The position numbers were made by a program, and so were the translations under genes. This document shows, piece after piece, positions 43,851 through 54,055 of a stretch of DNA of 64,000 bases. How positions within the stretch are numbered: the stretch's first letter is position 1; each line of letters starts with the position of its first letter. The DNA is taken from positions 1-64,000 of the forward strand of contig JARGPI010000015.1 in NCBI GenBank assembly GCA_029213005.1, in the 5' to 3' direction. This DNA comes from Verrucomicrobiales bacterium (GTDB lineage: Bacteria; Verrucomicrobiota; Verrucomicrobiia; Verrucomicrobiales; DEV007). The notes below the pieces were generated by a model, which saw only the letters and a program-made list of their open reading frames with translations, ran no database searches and was not told where the DNA came from.

Positions 43851-44879
43851 ATGAAACGATTTACTTTTTTTCTCACCCTTCTCACCGGAATATTCAGCTC
43901 CATCTCTCAGACTGCTTCGGCTCAGGACAAGGAATTGACGCTCTACACCCAGCGGCATTATGCCTTTGATCAGGAGGTTTATGCGAAGTTTCAGGAGCAA
44001 TCGGGCATCAAGATCAATGTGGTCAAGGCTTCGGCGGATGAATTAATTACCCGGCTTGAGGAAGAGGGCGCCAACACCGCTGCCGATCTGTTTATGGCTA
44101 CGGACGGCGGGGCACTTTACCGGGCTCACAGCGCAGGGCTGCTTCAGCCAACCACTTCCAAAACGGCGCTGGAAAAGGTCCAGCCGCCACTGCGGGAAAA
44201 AGACGCGCACTGGGTCGCCATGACCAAACGCGCCCGGGTCATCGTCCACTCCAAAGACCGAGTCGATCCGTCCGAGCTTTCCACCTATGAAGCGTTGGCC
44301 GATAAAAAATGGCGTGGACGTATCGTCGTCCGTTCCTCGACGAACAGCTACAATCAGGCGTTGCTGACTACGATCATCGATGCGGACGGTCGCGACAAAG
44401 CGCTGGAATGGGCTACCGCTGTCCGCAAAAATATGGCACGCCCTCCTCAGGGAAGTGATCGCGATCAGGTGCGCGCTATTTCCGCCGGACTGGCTGACGT
44501 CGCCATCGTAAATACCTACTACATCGGTCTGCTCGAAACATCGGAAGAACAGAAGGACCGCGATACCGCTGCCGCAGTGAAAATCTTTTTCCCCAATCAG
44601 GACGGGCGCGGCACACATATCAATATCAGTGGTCTCGGGATCGTGAAAGCCAGCAAAAAAGCCGATCTGGCCAACCAGTTTATCGATTTCCTTCTGTCCG
44701 AAGAAATACAGAAACTCTACCCTGCTAACACATTTGAATACCCGGTTGTCGAAGGCACCCCTCTGTCTGACCGACAGTTGAAATGGGGAGAATTCAAAGC
44801 GGACGATGTCGACTTTTCCGTATTGGGAAAACTGCACGCCGATGCGATAAAAGTCTTCAACGAAGCCGGCTGGGAGTAA
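43851..44879 (+). CDS. Fe(3+) ABC transporter, substrate-binding protein
   Basis: The periplasmic ferric-iron-binding protein of an FbpABC-type importer. ATG 43851 opens a signal peptide (MKRFTFFLTLLTGIFSSISQTASA). The mature protein starts with ELTLYTQRHYAFDQEVYAKF and contains the tyrosine-rich VNTYYIGLLE iron-site block. 342 residues, normal for the family. The permease and ATPase follow directly, so this is the first gene of a complete operon. An inverted repeat lies just upstream. Confidence 0.93.
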   Translation: MKRFTFFLTLLTGIFSSISQTASAQDKELTLYTQRHYAFDQEVYAKFQEQSGIKINVVKASADELITRLEEEGANTAADLFMATDGGALYRAHSAGLLQPTTSKTALEKVQPPLREKDAHWVAMTKRARVIVHSKDRVDPSELSTYEALADKKWRGRIVVRSSTNSYNQALLTTIIDADGRDKALEWATAVRKNMARPPQGSDRDQVRAISAGLADVAIVNTYYIGLLETSEEQKDRDTAAAVKIFFPNQDGRGTHINISGLGIVKASKKADLANQFIDFLLSEEIQKLYPANTFEYPVVEGTPLSDRQLKWGEFKADDVDFSVLGKLHADAIKVFNEAGWE

Positions 44880-44922
44880 CCCTATAAAGACAGTTACTAC
44901 AGAAGCACCGGTTGCCGAGCCG

Positions 44923-46572
44923 ATGGAGCAATCCAACTGGCTCGGGCAACTGCGCCGCCCCCGGATTACGCGCCCCGATCGCTGGGGCGTTTTTGTCTAT
45001 CTACTCGCCGCAGTCATCTGCCTGCCGATCGTTGCGGTCCTGTTGCATATCGGCAGGGAAAGCGAAGCATGGGATCACCTCGCTGCGACCGTTCTCCCCG
45101 GCTACCTGCGCAACACATTGATTCTGGTGGTGGCAGTCACCGCCATTTCTCTACTTATCGCCGTGCCGCCCGCCTGGCTGGTGACCTGTTTTGATTTTCC
45201 CGGCCGCCGCCTTTTCAACTGGGCGCTGGTGCTGCCGCTGGCGATCCCCACCTATGTCGCGGCCTTCGTTTTCTATCAACTACCGGAAGCGGCGATTCCA
45301 CTTTTGATCAAAGTCAGGATGAACTGGGGAGTGGACGCATTCCTCGCTATGGAGCTGGTGATTCGCTATGGCATCCTGATCATTATGCTGGCCGCGGTGC
45401 TGTATCCCTATGCCTACCTCGCCTGCCGGGCCGCTTTCTCCCAACAGGGTCGCACTGTGATCGAGGCAGCTCGTTGCCTCGGAGATTCACCCGGGCGGGT
45501 ATTCTTCCGGGTCGCCCTGCCCATGGCCCGCCCGGCGATTGTCGCAGGCGTGGCGCTGATCATCATGGAGGTGATCAACGACTACGGGGCGGTAAATTTT
45601 TTCGGCGTACCGACCCTGACGGAAGGCGTATTCCGCACCTGGTTCGGCATGGGGGATAAAGTTTCCGCCCTGCGTCTCGCCAGTATCGTGATGATCACGG
45701 TAGCGGTGATTCTCGCCGTCGAGCAGCTGCTGCGGGGCCGGGCGCGGTATGTCGAGGCAGAGACGGGCAGTCGTGTGCCCCTCTCCCGGTCGCCGCTGAA
45801 GGGATGGAAAGCCCTGGGGGCAACAGCCGTTTGCCTGCTGCCTCTCGCCGTCGGGTTTATCTATCCGGTGTATAGACTGACTCACTGGGCTCTGCTCAAC
45901 ATAACATCCGCTTCCCGCACCGCTTTTCCCTCCGGCGAATCGATCGCCAGAGGCACCGTGCTCGCAGCTCTCACAGCTTTGATCGTGACTTTGACCGCAG
46001 CGGTCTTCACCTACGCCGTTCGACTAAACCGCAACCGGATACGGGGCGTTACCGGACGAATCCCCGGCATGGGTTACGCGACTCCCGGTGCCGTAATCGC
46101 TGTCGGCGTTATGGTTGTGTTCGGAACGCTGGACCGCTGGAATTTACCACTACTCCCCCTGGTTAGCGGGACGTTGTTCGCGGTGGGATTTGCCTACATG
46201 GTTCGGTTTTTCGCGATACCACTGCAGTTTTCCCTCGCCGGAATGGAACGATTGGGAAAAGCACCCGGTGAGGCGTCGCGACTGCTCGGCCGCGGACCGA
46301 TGGCGACGCTGCTGAATATCGATTTACCTCTACTAAAGGGCCCGCTGATTGCGGCCGGCATGTTGTTATTTGTTGATATATTAAAAGAACTGCCCCTGAC
46401 CTTGATCTTACGTCCGGCGAATTTTGAGACTCTGGCGACGACCGCCTTCAGCCTCGCCAAAGAGGAACAACTACATGCCTGCGCCGTGCCGTCGCTGATG
46501 ATCGTGATCGCCGGTGGCGCCGGGTTGCTGGTAATGAATCGCTGGCTGGCCAATCCTTCTCAACATGACTGA
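44923..46572 (+). CDS. Fe(3+) ABC transporter, permease
   Basis: Membrane subunit of the importer, 549 residues, with about twelve hydrophobic helices in two halves. Each half shows an EAA-type cytoplasmic loop: EAARCLGDSPGRVFFRVALPMARP in the first and EASRLLGRGPMATLLNIDLPLLKGP in the second. This fused arrangement is the FbpB/HitB type. Start at ATG 44923. The last eight bases overlap the ATPase gene. Confidence 0.93.
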   Translation: MEQSNWLGQLRRPRITRPDRWGVFVYLLAAVICLPIVAVLLHIGRESEAWDHLAATVLPGYLRNTLILVVAVTAISLLIAVPPAWLVTCFDFPGRRLFNWALVLPLAIPTYVAAFVFYQLPEAAIPLLIKVRMNWGVDAFLAMELVIRYGILIIMLAAVLYPYAYLACRAAFSQQGRTVIEAARCLGDSPGRVFFRVALPMARPAIVAGVALIIMEVINDYGAVNFFGVPTLTEGVFRTWFGMGDKVSALRLASIVMITVAVILAVEQLLRGRARYVEAETGSRVPLSRSPLKGWKALGATAVCLLPLAVGFIYPVYRLTHWALLNITSASRTAFPSGESIARGTVLAALTALIVTLTAAVFTYAVRLNRNRIRGVTGRIPGMGYATPGAVIAVGVMVVFGTLDRWNLPLLPLVSGTLFAVGFAYMVRFFAIPLQFSLAGMERLGKAPGEASRLLGRGPMATLLNIDLPLLKGPLIAAGMLLFVDILKELPLTLILRPANFETLATTAFSLAKEEQLHACAVPSLMIVIAGGAGLLVMNRWLANPSQHD

Positions 46573-47554
46573 ACGGACTCCAAAACTTGCTTTCAAAAAC
46601 GTGACCCGACATTTTTCACAGCAGGATCTACCCGCCGTGAACGGGGTCTCGCTCGATGTAGCGGATCGCGAAATCTTTGCGCTGATCGGTGAAAGCGGCA
46701 GCGGTAAAACGACACTGCTTCGGCTCGCGGCCGGACTGGAATCGCCGGACGGCGGCGAAGTGCAAATCGATGGTGAAACCGTGGCCGATGGCCATGCGCT
46801 ACAGGTCCCGCCCGAGAAACGACGCCTCGGTCTCGTGTTTCAGGACGGCGCGCTTTTCCCCCACATGAACGCGACCGCAAACGTGGGCTACGGCCTGCGC
46901 AAGATGGATCCGGAAGAAAAAGCGCAACGAATCACCGAATGCCTCGAAACAGTCGGGCTCGCCGGTATGGAAAATCGATTCCCCCACGAGTTATCCGGCG
47001 GGGAAAGGCAACGTCTTGCTCTCGCCCGGGCTCTGGCCCCGAAACCACGGTTACTGCTGCTGGATGAGCCCTTCAGTCACCTCGACCCGGCGCTGCGACG
47101 CAAACTGCGGGAGGAAATCCGCGAAATTCTGACCCGGCTGGAACAAACCGCACTCCTCGTCACCCACGATCCGGAGGATGCTCTCGCGATCTCCACACAG
47201 GTGGCCGTGATACAACAGGGCGAAGTCAGGCAGACCGGCACCCCATCCGATGTGTATCGCTTCCCCGTCGATCAATACTGCGCCGAGCGCTTCGGCCCCG
47301 CCAACGAAGTCCGGGATCCGGAGTCGGAAAATCTGCGCTGGACCCGCCCGGAAGACGCCCGCTGGATCGCAGACTCAAGCGCCAACGAAGGCCACCCTGT
47401 CACGATTGAATCCGTGCGCCCCATGGGCAGTCAGGTCGAAGTCAAAGTAACGCCCGAAGGTTACGACGGAAAAAAATGGCTTTGCCTGTTTCTGGATGGG
47501 GAACACCTGAAGCCGGGTCAAAAAGGTCGCGTCAGCTGGAAGAGTATAAATTGA
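46565..47554 (+). CDS. Fe(3+) ABC transporter, ATP-binding protein
   Basis: ATPase of the importer, 329 residues. Walker A is GESGSGKTT near 38-46, the signature LSGGERQRLALARAL near 142-156, and Walker B LLLLDEPFSHLD near 162-173. A C-terminal TOBE-like domain follows. The ATPase starts within the permease gene, so expression is coupled. A GCGGCA/TGCCGC hairpin (47589-47610) lies after its stop, without a T-run. Confidence 0.95.
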   Translation: MTERTPKLAFKNVTRHFSQQDLPAVNGVSLDVADREIFALIGESGSGKTTLLRLAAGLESPDGGEVQIDGETVADGHALQVPPEKRRLGLVFQDGALFPHMNATANVGYGLRKMDPEEKAQRITECLETVGLAGMENRFPHELSGGERQRLALARALAPKPRLLLLDEPFSHLDPALRRKLREEIREILTRLEQTALLVTHDPEDALAISTQVAVIQQGEVRQTGTPSDVYRFPVDQYCAERFGPANEVRDPESENLRWTRPEDARWIADSSANEGHPVTIESVRPMGSQVEVKVTPEGYDGKKWLCLFLDGEHLKPGQKGRVSWKSIN

Positions 47555-47654
47555 CCGAATCTCTCTACTCTTTGACGGAGGATATAGAGCGGCAAGTCGT
47601 GAGATGCCGCATCATTCGATCTTTCCGACATGCGACATCTCCACTGCCCTCAAA

Positions 47655-48809
47655 TCACTTCTCCCAGACGATTTTCTTTTTCGCAGCCTGCTCACGAACC
47701 GCTTTGGTTACCACCGCCCCAAGAGTATCCTTTTCGCCGCTTTCCTTACTTTTTTCAGCGATAAATGCTGATCGTTTTTTGCTGACTTCCAGAATTTTGG
47801 CTTGCACCTCAGCCCGCTGCGCAGCGACCTTTGCGATGTGGGCTTTCCGCTCCTCTACTGACATATCCCTCATCTCCGCAGGCAGGTCTTTCGCGTCAAC
47901 TTTAGAAAGATCGAAATCTTTATGTTTGCTGGCATCCACGATATCCCATGCGGCGTTGGTGTAGTTAGCACTGGCCTTGGTGAGAACCCGGTTTTGAACG
48001 GCGACTGGAGCCAGTGCCTCTGCATTTTCATCCTGTTCCATTTGTTTCAGTTTCCCTGCCTCCCCTTTTTTGCCGTAATAGATATAGGTATCATTCAGCG
48101 CCTTATTTAGCTTTACGATTTCCGCATCGTGAGGAGTCTCGATCGCTGTTACCGACTGGTTTTGATCAATGACCATATATTTACCATCAGCAGCGTCCGC
48201 TCCCGCCTCCCATGAGGTGTTTCGGCCAACCCTGTCGGCTCCGCAATGGATCGTGTTCACGATGATTCCTTTCGCAATAGCACTCCGGCAAACCGCGATC
48301 GGCTCGATCGGTCCCTGAGTAAAAGGTTCGTTACCAGCGATAAAGATCGCTTTGTAGGTTTTGAGTGAGGCATCCCATTTCAAATCATTAAGACAGGTCT
48401 GAATCACAGCACCACAATACTCCTCTCCCCCACGGGTGGTGAGCCCAAACAATTTTTCAGATACATCATCCAGGTCTCTGGATAGAGGCATCAACTGTCG
48501 CACATAATGGTTTTGAGCATCAGTCGCACTGTTTCCGTATTCATACAAAGCCACTTGAACGACGGGTGTTTTTCCATCCTGTTTCGCTGAGATAAATTCA
48601 TTAACAATTTTCCAGAGTTGCGTTTTCGCCTGCGAGATCAGACCGCTCATACTGCTACTGGTATCCAGTAAAATGGCGATTTGCACCACGGGCAGCGGTT
48701 CCTCCTTTTTCGGTTCATCGACTGATTCGGCCCCAAAGCCAAGGCTGCAGAAGTTGATTCCAATCGCCAGCGCGGCTGCTCTGAAGATAAATTTTGTTGG
48801 TGTTCTCAT
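47655..48809 (-). CDS. Secreted vWA-domain protein
   Basis: A signal peptide (about 1-27) is followed by a von Willebrand factor A domain with an intact metal-ion-dependent adhesion site, DTSSSMSG near 49-56, and a conserved Thr in GLTTRGGEE. After about 240 residues comes a charged helical tail (SVEERKAHIAKVAAQRAEVQAKILEVSKKRSA). 384 residues. Probably extracytoplasmic and protein-binding. It is isolated, convergent with the iron importer. No partner such as an AAA ATPase is nearby. Confidence 0.88.
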   Translation of the reverse strand: MRTPTKFIFRAAALAIGINFCSLGFGAESVDEPKKEEPLPVVQIAILLDTSSSMSGLISQAKTQLWKIVNEFISAKQDGKTPVVQVALYEYGNSATDAQNHYVRQLMPLSRDLDDVSEKLFGLTTRGGEEYCGAVIQTCLNDLKWDASLKTYKAIFIAGNEPFTQGPIEPIAVCRSAIAKGIIVNTIHCGADRVGRNTSWEAGADAADGKYMVIDQNQSVTAIETPHDAEIVKLNKALNDTYIYYGKKGEAGKLKQMEQDENAEALAPVAVQNRVLTKASANYTNAAWDIVDASKHKDFDLSKVDAKDLPAEMRDMSVEERKAHIAKVAAQRAEVQAKILEVSKKRSAFIAEKSKESGEKDTLGAVVTKAVREQAAKKKIVWEK

Positions 48810-49057
48810 ATAGGTTTGCTGTTGTTTAAAGCGGGCGCAGAATTGCGCTCAGCCAATTACAAATTGCCACAGAGTCTTCCCAACGTCTGTAAAGTTAATG
48901 TAAAGAAATTGCGAGAACCGTGTCAGGCGGAGGGCACGCCGAGTCAGGGCCCTGAGTTTCATTTCGAAAAACTACGAATTCCGAAGAATTTGAAATTCAA
49001 TATATCCAGCGTATTATCAAGCGGCTATTCAAGGCTGGTAGGTAGCTGAGAGGCGAA

Positions 49058-50623
49058 GTGGGACCAGTTCACCTCAAAAGCCGATTCCGAGTTCTATCTG
49101 CAAAAATAATGTTTACCCATTCGGGGCAACCGCCCGGCAAAAGCTTTATCAACTTATCCATCGAGCGCGTATGGCACCTTTCGAGAACTGAGAAGTTCGC
49201 TCTTGCCGTTGCGATGCTTGCTACCCTCGTTTTCCATTTGCCTTTTCTCTGTTCCGGCTTTGGAGAACCTGACGCAGCACGACTCGTAAACGACGCGATT
49301 TTATGGGAACGTATCGGAAATATCGACTTATCAACCGTTGCCTATCGTTATCGAACGAGCCCTCTCTACCTCCTAACGATTAAGACCTCCCTCACGAGTG
49401 GTCTCGAACCGGTCAAACTGCCGTATCTGATGAGTTGGGGCAATTTGATTATAGGGTGTCTCGGCCTGATTCCTTTTTATCTGCTCGCTAGATTACTTTC
49501 ATCGACCGTCTCTGCCGCTTTCGCCTTAGCCTTCGTTTTGGTTGCACCGGGATTCTGGTTGGCTCTTAACTACGGATTCCCCCTTCTTCCGGGTCTTATT
49601 TTTCTATTGGCGGCAATTCTTCTTACGGTATCGACGGTAATTTCAACCGGGAGGACCCGCGTATTTTTTGCCGTCAGCGCGGTGCTTTTCTACTTTTTCT
49701 CTTTCGGATGTAAAGCGGATTTGGCTCTTTACGTCCTGGCTTTGCCCGCACTTATCTGGGCGATCGCGGGGAAAAAACTTTCAGCGCAAGTCCTGGGGGG
49801 AGCACTACCCGGATTAGCAGTTGGAGGAGTTTTGGCACTGTCAAAGATTCTGGTAAAGGGCTCAGATTCGACTACACAATTCATTCAAAATTGGGAGCAA
49901 CAATTCCCCACGAGAGCAGGCGCATTCGTTTCTACGGCAAATATCGATATCATCTCATCCACGGCGGGTCCTGTTTTTTTTGCTCTGTTAATCCCGGCTG
50001 TAATTTGCCTTCTGTTTTTTGGAGGACGAAACGGCCGGATTTTATTACTGATTGCCTCCTGCTGGTTTCTACCTACCACGTTGTTTTGGGGGCTTCGAGA
50101 CATGAATAGCGTGAGACATAATCTCGGGGCCTGGTTAATTGCTCTTATCGTTATTAGCGCCGCCCTTCAAATGCTTCGAGCTCCCCAAAGAGTAAAGATC
50201 ACCGCAGCGCTTATGATCATAGTGCTCAATTACGCACTTGGCTTTACACCAGTAAATACCACCGCAAACAGCCCTCTCAGTTCCCGACTCATCGCCCAGT
50301 CGATGGTCTGGAAGCGCCAATCGATAAGGCACCACGCAGCGGGAGACTATTTCACTAAACTTCCGCTGGACGAGGCAAATGGAAAGATCAGTATCGCAGC
50401 AGGCCTCAACAGTTATGTGCTGTTCGAATACCTGGCAGCAAACCCGGACGCAATTATCACTGAAGCAGGCCAGCTAATCGTTGAGCAAAAATCTGCTAGC
50501 ACCGAAACCGGCAAAGTCCGTTTTGCCTACACTATGAATCAGGACTCGGCCCGTTCTATAGCGACGAAATGGCGGGATCTGGGTTGGAAGGCATGGTCGG
50601 GCACTTTTAATCTCGGACAATAA
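49058..50623 (+). CDS. Multi-spanning membrane protein, GT-C glycosyltransferase-like
   Basis: A membrane protein of up to 521 residues with about ten hydrophobic helices. An acidic first extracytoplasmic loop (CSGFGEPDAARLVNDAILWERIG) after the first helix suits GT-C/ArnT-like transferases, where an Asp there is catalytic. A C-terminal soluble tail of about 120 residues follows. GTG 49058 has GAGAGG four bases upstream; ATG 49109 is a reasonable alternative that removes 17 residues. Substrate unknown. 48810-49057 holds nothing else I can identify. Confidence 0.75.
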   Translation: MGPVHLKSRFRVLSAKIMFTHSGQPPGKSFINLSIERVWHLSRTEKFALAVAMLATLVFHLPFLCSGFGEPDAARLVNDAILWERIGNIDLSTVAYRYRTSPLYLLTIKTSLTSGLEPVKLPYLMSWGNLIIGCLGLIPFYLLARLLSSTVSAAFALAFVLVAPGFWLALNYGFPLLPGLIFLLAAILLTVSTVISTGRTRVFFAVSAVLFYFFSFGCKADLALYVLALPALIWAIAGKKLSAQVLGGALPGLAVGGVLALSKILVKGSDSTTQFIQNWEQQFPTRAGAFVSTANIDIISSTAGPVFFALLIPAVICLLFFGGRNGRILLLIASCWFLPTTLFWGLRDMNSVRHNLGAWLIALIVISAALQMLRAPQRVKITAALMIIVLNYALGFTPVNTTANSPLSSRLIAQSMVWKRQSIRHHAAGDYFTKLPLDEANGKISIAAGLNSYVLFEYLAANPDAIITEAGQLIVEQKSASTETGKVRFAYTMNQDSARSIATKWRDLGWKAWSGTFNLGQ

Positions 50624-50716
50624 GCGAGAAATCGCTTACAAATGTAGCGGAAGCCCAGTTTACGCATTTCCCGAAAAAGGAGGAAAGAAACGATTCTCGC
50701 GACCTCAGAATGGAAT

Positions 50717-51958
50717 TCACCGATTATGCAGAGTTCGCAGATTCACCAAATGATCGGCTTCGGCATTTTTGTAATCAGTTTTCCTCTGAATGCCATCCAG
50801 GACACCCACAATTCTGGTGACCTCCGAAAGATTGATTATGGGATACTGATACTTTCTAATAAACCACAGCAAGTTGTGACCACGTAATACGTTCGAGGGA
50901 AGAGATGTCTTAAATTCCGATTCTCCGACAAACACTACTAAATTATGAAACAGGCCGATTTCATTACTCCCGTAACCGATACATTTTCGGAGCGCTCTAA
51001 TATGCATTGAGTTTTGTAACAAAGGGTTTTGGAAGGGAAATTTCTTACCTGGAAACGTCTGCGTCCAATTTTTGTCCGATTCTTTACCAAAGATCCATCC
51101 TCCCATATTTTTCGTCTCAATCACGAAGACTCCGAAAGAAGAAACCACAACGTGATCGATCTGCGTAGTCCCCTTCCCGTCAGGCCGTGGCAAATAAACA
51201 TTATGGAACGATCTATACTGTTTTGAATCGAGACGCCTCAGCAACCATTGCACACGGCTTTCCCCTTTCACCCCTTTTGATACGCCACCAACCAAACTGA
51301 TCACATGGTTTGAGTAACAGCAACAGAGAAGGAAAAGAATTGCTCCAACAATTATAACGAAAATCGCAGCCAATTGGTCATACCAGGTAGGAGCTAACGA
51401 GCTAGCAATCATGTCCCTACTACTTTCATTAACATCTGGTTCAATAGACTTTGGATAATCAAGAAATCCGGGAACATTCCTTTCAGCGACCTTACGCTTC
51501 TTTCCCGCCTCGATTTCCGCAGAATGCCAATAAGCACTTGTAAAAGTAACACCCCGGCTGAGTTTTTCACAGACAACCATCCCGTCTTGTCTGACCCAGT
51601 GATCTTTTGCCAAACTTGAGAACAGGAGGTTTGCTACGGTATGCTTATCCCGGACATTTCTCCACGAATAGCCCTCACCGTTAGAATAAAAAAGCGCCTT
51701 AATCTGATCTTCCGTAGGTCGCCCGCCTCCCATCTTGGAGTATTTAATCTGGTGGCATTCACCGCTTAAAAGCCAGGCTTGAATGGACCAACCTTCATTA
51801 CTAAAACGGAGATGCCGACTTCCGAAAGGGCCATTTTCCCTGATGAAATCAGGAGCGCCAAATCGACGCAATAATTCGCCCTCTGACTCATTTATATTCC
51901 CATAGGCAATTTCACTCCCGAGTAAGAAAAAGAGCCCCAATAAAAGTCCGTGATTCAT
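50717..51958 (-). CDS. Membrane-tethered NERD-domain protein
   Basis: A signal-peptide-like N-terminus (1-20, MNHGLLLGLFFLLGSEIAYG) is followed by an extracytoplasmic region of about 170 residues with W and E-rich stretches (GEGYSWRNVRDKHT). A membrane helix follows near 195-215 (IFVIIVGAILFLLCCCYS). The C-terminal half is a NERD (nuclease-related) domain: GESRVQWLLRRLDSKQYRS, GTTQIDHVVVSSFGVFVIETKN, then KNWTQTFPGK. The IDHVVVS and ETKN blocks are the catalytic positions of the restriction-endonuclease-like fold and look intact. 413 residues. The topology puts the NERD domain in the cytoplasm. It is not in an operon. Confidence 0.87.
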   Translation of the reverse strand: MNHGLLLGLFFLLGSEIAYGNINESEGELLRRFGAPDFIRENGPFGSRHLRFSNEGWSIQAWLLSGECHQIKYSKMGGGRPTEDQIKALFYSNGEGYSWRNVRDKHTVANLLFSSLAKDHWVRQDGMVVCEKLSRGVTFTSAYWHSAEIEAGKKRKVAERNVPGFLDYPKSIEPDVNESSRDMIASSLAPTWYDQLAAIFVIIVGAILFLLCCCYSNHVISLVGGVSKGVKGESRVQWLLRRLDSKQYRSFHNVYLPRPDGKGTTQIDHVVVSSFGVFVIETKNMGGWIFGKESDKNWTQTFPGKKFPFQNPLLQNSMHIRALRKCIGYGSNEIGLFHNLVVFVGESEFKTSLPSNVLRGHNLLWFIRKYQYPIINLSEVTRIVGVLDGIQRKTDYKNAEADHLVNLRTLHNR

Positions 51959-52195
51959 TGAGTAATATCTCTTTAGGGAGCAATTACCGCAATCTCAAAA
52001 ATATAATAATTATAACAAATACAAGCAAGCAGAACCGGATCCGCTTCCTCCCATTACCGCCCCGGACTAATATTTCCTTTTCTTGGCGAAAGTTGAAAAA
52101 TTTCAGAAAGCGTCCGGGGCACAAGCACGCGTGGGCGACTCTTCGGTTCGCCACGCTGCAAGAGGTTCACCGCAGCTGGAAGCTGCCGCTACGGA

Positions 52196-54001
52196 TTAGG
52201 ACTTCTTCTTGTCGTCCACGGTTGATTTCAAATACAGCTCGCGGAGCTGCTTGAAATCGACTTCGGCGGGACTGTGGGACATGAGGTCGTTTCCTTTGTT
52301 GTTCTTGGGAAAGGCGATGACTTCACGGATGCTGTCTTCTTTGCAGGCCAGCATGACGACCCGGTCGAGGCCGAGAGCGATACCGCCGTGGGGAGGCGCT
52401 CCGTAGGCAAAGGCACCGAGGATGTGACCGAAGTTTTCGGCTTGCTCTTCGTCGTCGATTCCGAGGGCACGGAACATTTTGGCTTGAAGCTCGCCTTCGT
52501 GAATCCGGATACTGCCACCGCCGAGTTCGTTCCCATTGAGGATCACGTCGTAAGCTTCGGCACGGATTTCACCCCACTTGCTTTCGTCGTCGAGAAGAGC
52601 TTCGTCTTCGGCTTTGGGCCGGGTGAAGGGGTGGTGAACGGCGTTCCATTTTCCTTCCTCAGCATCGTAGTCGAGAAGTGGGAAATCGACGACCCAGAAG
52701 AAGTCGAGTTCGTCTTCTTTGCCTTCGAGCCAGTTGTTCATCTCGGCACATTCGAGGCGGAGACGACCGAGGACGTCGCAGACGGTCTGGACTTTGTCAC
52801 AGCCGAAGAGAATGAGGTCGCCCTCTTCGATGTTGAGGTCTTTTTCGATGGCGGTGAGCTCGTCGTCGTTGAAAAATTTCACGATGGGTGAGCGCCAGGT
52901 GTCGTGCTCTTTCCCGCGAACCTGGATATAGGCGAGACCACCAGCTCCGGCTTCCTTGGCGATTTCTTCGAGTCGCTTGATCTGGCCGGTTGAAATTTTG
53001 GCGAATCCTTTGGCGTTGATGGCACGGACCACACCGCCGCCTTCGATGGCGCGTTTGAAGACACCAAATCCGGAGTTTTTAAAGTGATCGGACACGTCGA
53101 CGATATGACAGTCGAAGCGACGCTCGGGTTTGTCGCTGCCGTATTTGTCCATCGCTTCGCGGTAGTCGATGCGCTCAAACGGCGTTTTGACCTCCACGCC
53201 ACGAGCAGCTTTGAAGGTGCGGGCGAGCAGATCTTCGATCAGTGAAAACATGTCTTCGCTGGTGACGAAGCTGGCTTCGATATCGACCTGGGTAAACTCG
53301 GGCTGACGATCGGCGCGAAGGTCTTCGTCGCGAAAACAGCGGGCGATCTGGAAGTATTTCTCGATTCCGGCGACCTGAAGGAGCTGCTTGTATTGCTGAG
53401 GCGCCTGAGGCAGAGCGTAACATTTGCCAGGGTTCAATCTCGATGGGACAAGAAAGTCGCGGGCACCTTCGGGTGTCGATTTCGAAAGGATTGGTGTTTC
53501 GACTTCGACGTAGCCCTGCTCATCGAGTCCATCGCGCATTGCTTTGGTGATGGCGTGACGGACCCGGAGGTTTTTGTTCATCCGGGGACGACGCAGATCG
53601 AGGTAACGATGCTTCATCCTGAGGTCTTCGTTGCTGAGCTCTTTATCGAGCTGGAAGGGAAGCACCTCGGCTTTGTTCAAAATCTTCAGTTCGGTGGCGA
53701 CGATCTCGACTTCGCCGGTATCGATTTTCTCATTCACCGTCGAGGATCCTTCGATTTCGGGGCGATCTTCGACCCGGCCGGTTACCTGAATAACGTCTTC
53801 GTTCCGGAGGCTGTGACTGAGCTTGGCGGCTTCGGAATTTTCCTCGGCACGAAATACGCACTGGGTGACTCCTTCACGGTCGCGAATGTCGATAAAGATC
53901 ACGCCGCCCTGGTCGCGGACGGTATTGACCCAACCGGCAAGTGTGACGATTTCCCCGGAGTGCGATTTGCGCAACTCGTTGCAGTGATGTGTTCGATACA
54001 T
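52196..54001 (-). CDS. aspS: Aspartyl-tRNA synthetase
   Basis: Charges tRNA-Asp. 601 residues, the bacterial class IIb form with the large GAD insertion. An anticodon-binding OB-fold covers 1-110. The class II motif 2 is FRDEDLRADRQPEFTQVD near 215-232, and motif 3 GIALGLDRVVML near 548-559. Length and domain order are normal. It lies downstream of pgk on the same strand, with a palindromic repeat pair in between. 51959-52195 holds nothing I can identify. Confidence 0.97.
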   Translation of the reverse strand: MYRTHHCNELRKSHSGEIVTLAGWVNTVRDQGGVIFIDIRDREGVTQCVFRAEENSEAAKLSHSLRNEDVIQVTGRVEDRPEIEGSSTVNEKIDTGEVEIVATELKILNKAEVLPFQLDKELSNEDLRMKHRYLDLRRPRMNKNLRVRHAITKAMRDGLDEQGYVEVETPILSKSTPEGARDFLVPSRLNPGKCYALPQAPQQYKQLLQVAGIEKYFQIARCFRDEDLRADRQPEFTQVDIEASFVTSEDMFSLIEDLLARTFKAARGVEVKTPFERIDYREAMDKYGSDKPERRFDCHIVDVSDHFKNSGFGVFKRAIEGGGVVRAINAKGFAKISTGQIKRLEEIAKEAGAGGLAYIQVRGKEHDTWRSPIVKFFNDDELTAIEKDLNIEEGDLILFGCDKVQTVCDVLGRLRLECAEMNNWLEGKEDELDFFWVVDFPLLDYDAEEGKWNAVHHPFTRPKAEDEALLDDESKWGEIRAEAYDVILNGNELGGGSIRIHEGELQAKMFRALGIDDEEQAENFGHILGAFAYGAPPHGGIALGLDRVVMLACKEDSIREVIAFPKNNKGNDLMSHSPAEVDFKQLRELYLKSTVDDKKKS

Positions 54002-54055
54002 GGCTTTTGAAAATTAGTATATCAACCGGACTTATCAGATCAGGCCGATTTTCGG

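Noticed and set aside
52274..52891. A 205-codon open frame antisense to aspS
   Set aside because: The translation is a low-complexity string of acidic and hydrophobic residues from the reverse of aspS; no ribosome site.
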